From: an uncultured Pelosinus sp.
GTDB lineage: Bacteria; Bacillota; Negativicutes; Sporomusales; Acetonemataceae
Length of the DNA stretch: 64,000 nucleotides
Direction: 5' to 3'
Assembly (NCBI GenBank): GCA_900542835.1
Contig: UQPB01000011.1
Span: forward strand, 1 to 64,000
Both the position numbers and the translations under genes were made by a program. Below the pieces are notes generated by a model that saw only the letters and a list, made by a program, of their open reading frames with translations, did no database searches and had not been told where the DNA came from. Each line of letters starts with the position of its first letter. The first letter of the stretch is position 1. Shown here piece after piece: positions 62,947 to 64,000 of the stretch.

Positions 62947-62962
62947 TCTTGTGAAGAGTCTT

Positions 62963-63122
62963 GGTAAGCGATGATTAAATGAACCGGTCAGGCAGGCGAA
63001 AATTTTTTCACCTGGCAAGGAAGCGAGAGCGCAGGAAGAGCAGCTCTTTCAAGGTCTTGCTGACGCAGCCAGACGGCAACAGCTCCGCCAGCTTGGGCTG
63101 CGTGACTTAATCAGTGCTGACC
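62963..63122 (+). repeat. MITE-like repeat, copy B, in the pstC leader
   Basis: GGTAAGCGATGATTAAATGAACC at the left and TTAATCAGTGCTGACC at the right match copy A, with shared CTGGCAAGGAAG and CTTGCTGACGCAGCCAG blocks inside. TT flanks both sides. It lies between the pstC promoter's -10 and its start codon and must be transcribed with pstC. Confidence 0.88.
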
Positions 63123-63161
63123 TTGCGCTTGTGTCAATGCGAATAAGGATGTGAACATTTA

Positions 63162-64000
63162 ATGCCGGCAATCGATCAGGGAAGCAGCCACAAACTGAAG
63201 CTGATGTATGACAACTATATCCGGATGCTGTTTGTGGCTTCCGCTGCGTTAATGGCAGTGATTATTTTTGCGATCATTTTGTTTATCGGCCAGCAGGGGC
63301 TGCTGACCTTTAAAGAAGTCACGCCGCTGGAGTTTTTCCTGTCAGCAAAATGGGACCCGACTGACGGCCGTTACGGCGCCTTAAGCTTTATTCTCGGCTC
63401 AATCTGTACGACCTTTCTCGCCGTGCTCATCGGTGCGCCGCTGGGACTGGCGGGAGCGGTTTTCCTGGCTAAGATCGCTCCCCAGAGCGTCAGACGGTTC
63501 ATGCGCCCGGCAACGGATTTATATGTAGCCGTGCCGTCAGTTGTTTACGGCTATATCGGGCTTACCGTTCTTATTCCGTTTATCCGCGTGCATTTTGACG
63601 CCGGATCGGGATTTGGACTGCTGGCAGCATCGCTGATACTGGCGGTTATGATTCTGCCGACCGTTATTACTATTTCCGAGGACGCCATTCGTTCTGTGCC
63701 GGCAAATCTGGAGGAAGCGTCGCTGGCTCTCGGCGCTACCCGCTGGCAGACTGTTCGCCGCGTCCTGCTGCCGGCGGCGGCTCCCGGCATTCTAACGGCG
63801 ATTATCCTGGCTATGGCCAGGGCGATTGGCGAAACAATGGCGGTGCAGATGGTAATCGGCAACACGCCGCTGCTGCCCAAGTCGCTGCTGACACCGACCG
63901 CAACCCTTACCAGTGAAATTGTTGTTGAGATGGGCAATACGCCGTTTGGGTCGACCTGGGGCAACTCCCTGTTCTTAATGGCGCTGGTCCTGCTGGCTAT
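63162..64000 (+). CDS. pstC: Phosphate ABC transporter permease PstC (cut by window end)
   Basis: The reading frame is open from ATG 63162 to the window edge, about 279 residues. Helix 1 is MLFVASAALMAVIIFAIILF, then VTPLEFFLSAKWDPTDGRYGA, YVAVPSVVYGYIGL, and the EAA loop SVPANLEEASLALGATRWQTVRRVLLPAA with ARAIGETMAV. All are standard PstC blocks. Partner PstA is presumably beyond the window, since pstB is upstream. AAGGATG precedes the start. The Pho box is at 62893. Confidence 0.94.
   Translation, partial: MPAIDQGSSHKLKLMYDNYIRMLFVASAALMAVIIFAIILFIGQQGLLTFKEVTPLEFFLSAKWDPTDGRYGALSFILGSICTTFLAVLIGAPLGLAGAVFLAKIAPQSVRRFMRPATDLYVAVPSVVYGYIGLTVLIPFIRVHFDAGSGFGLLAASLILAVMILPTVITISEDAIRSVPANLEEASLALGATRWQTVRRVLLPAAAPGILTAIILAMARAIGETMAVQMVIGNTPLLPKSLLTPTATLTSEIVVEMGNTPFGSTWGNSLFLMALVLLA

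Overview
The window reads as chromosome of a spore-forming, outer-membrane-bearing Firmicute of the Negativicutes (Sporomusa-like). Spore-former markers are kapD, a SpoIID-type protein, spo0F, spoVT and a SpoVB-type flippase. A diderm envelope is hinted at by gmhB (heptose pathway) and an LplT-type carrier. Gene order agrees with Firmicutes: rpoE-pyrG, spo0F...fsa-glpX, and mfd-spoVT-spoVB-yabN/mazG-HU. I see no prophage, insertion sequence, CRISPR array, rRNA or tRNA. Nearly all the sequence is ordinary coding DNA with strong Shine-Dalgarno sites.

Layout. 1-4.6 kb: TPR protein, kapD, lysA behind a clear lysine riboswitch with its own promoter and terminator, and an M19 dipeptidase. 4.7-9.1 kb: a CUT1-type sugar ABC transporter (binding protein, two permeases, ATPase). 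9.1-14.5 kb: lipoprotein cyclophilin, exonuclease III, DUF2156 and Eis-like acyltransferases, and an NSS-family Na+ symporter. 14.6-25.6 kb: a solitary ftsZ, gmhB, gluQ, a PHP phosphoesterase, one-chain purL, a sulfonate/nitrate-type ABC system and a secreted unknown. 25.8-34 kb: MFS exporter, zwf-pgl, membrane metallophosphoesterase, speD, LplT-like carrier and an EVE protein. 34-41 kb: SpoIID-type protein, DUF1934-argS, rpoE-pyrG, sppA and a Yip1-like protein. 41-45 kb: spo0F, a cysteine-rich unknown, fsa, glpX, a tiny PrsW-like membrane protein and a small zinc ribbon. 45-53.3 kb: mfd, spoVT, spoVB-like, mazG and HU.

53.3-64 kb is a phosphate-starvation island: phoB/phoP, pstB-phoU, phoR (convergent), a diacylglycerol glycosyltransferase paired with a zinc-dependent phospholipase C, pstS, a chemoreceptor, a STAS protein and pstC (cut by the window end). 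Four intergenic regions carry the same control signal: three TTAACA-like hexamers spaced exactly 11 bp apart, with a -10 hexamer starting 26-27 bp after the third one begins. One copy sits in front of the phospholipase/glycosyltransferase pair. The simplest reading is a PhoB-controlled membrane-lipid remodelling operon: phospholipid headgroups are removed to free phosphate, and the diacylglycerol is capped with sugar. This is the most interesting system in the window.

Intergenic DNA holds two kinds of dispersed repeat. One is a MITE-like element of about 145-165 bp (three copies, one internally deleted short form), one copy of which lies in the pstC leader. The other is an ACAGAGG/CACGGAGG-rich palindromic repeat at four loci, one of them tandemly duplicated.
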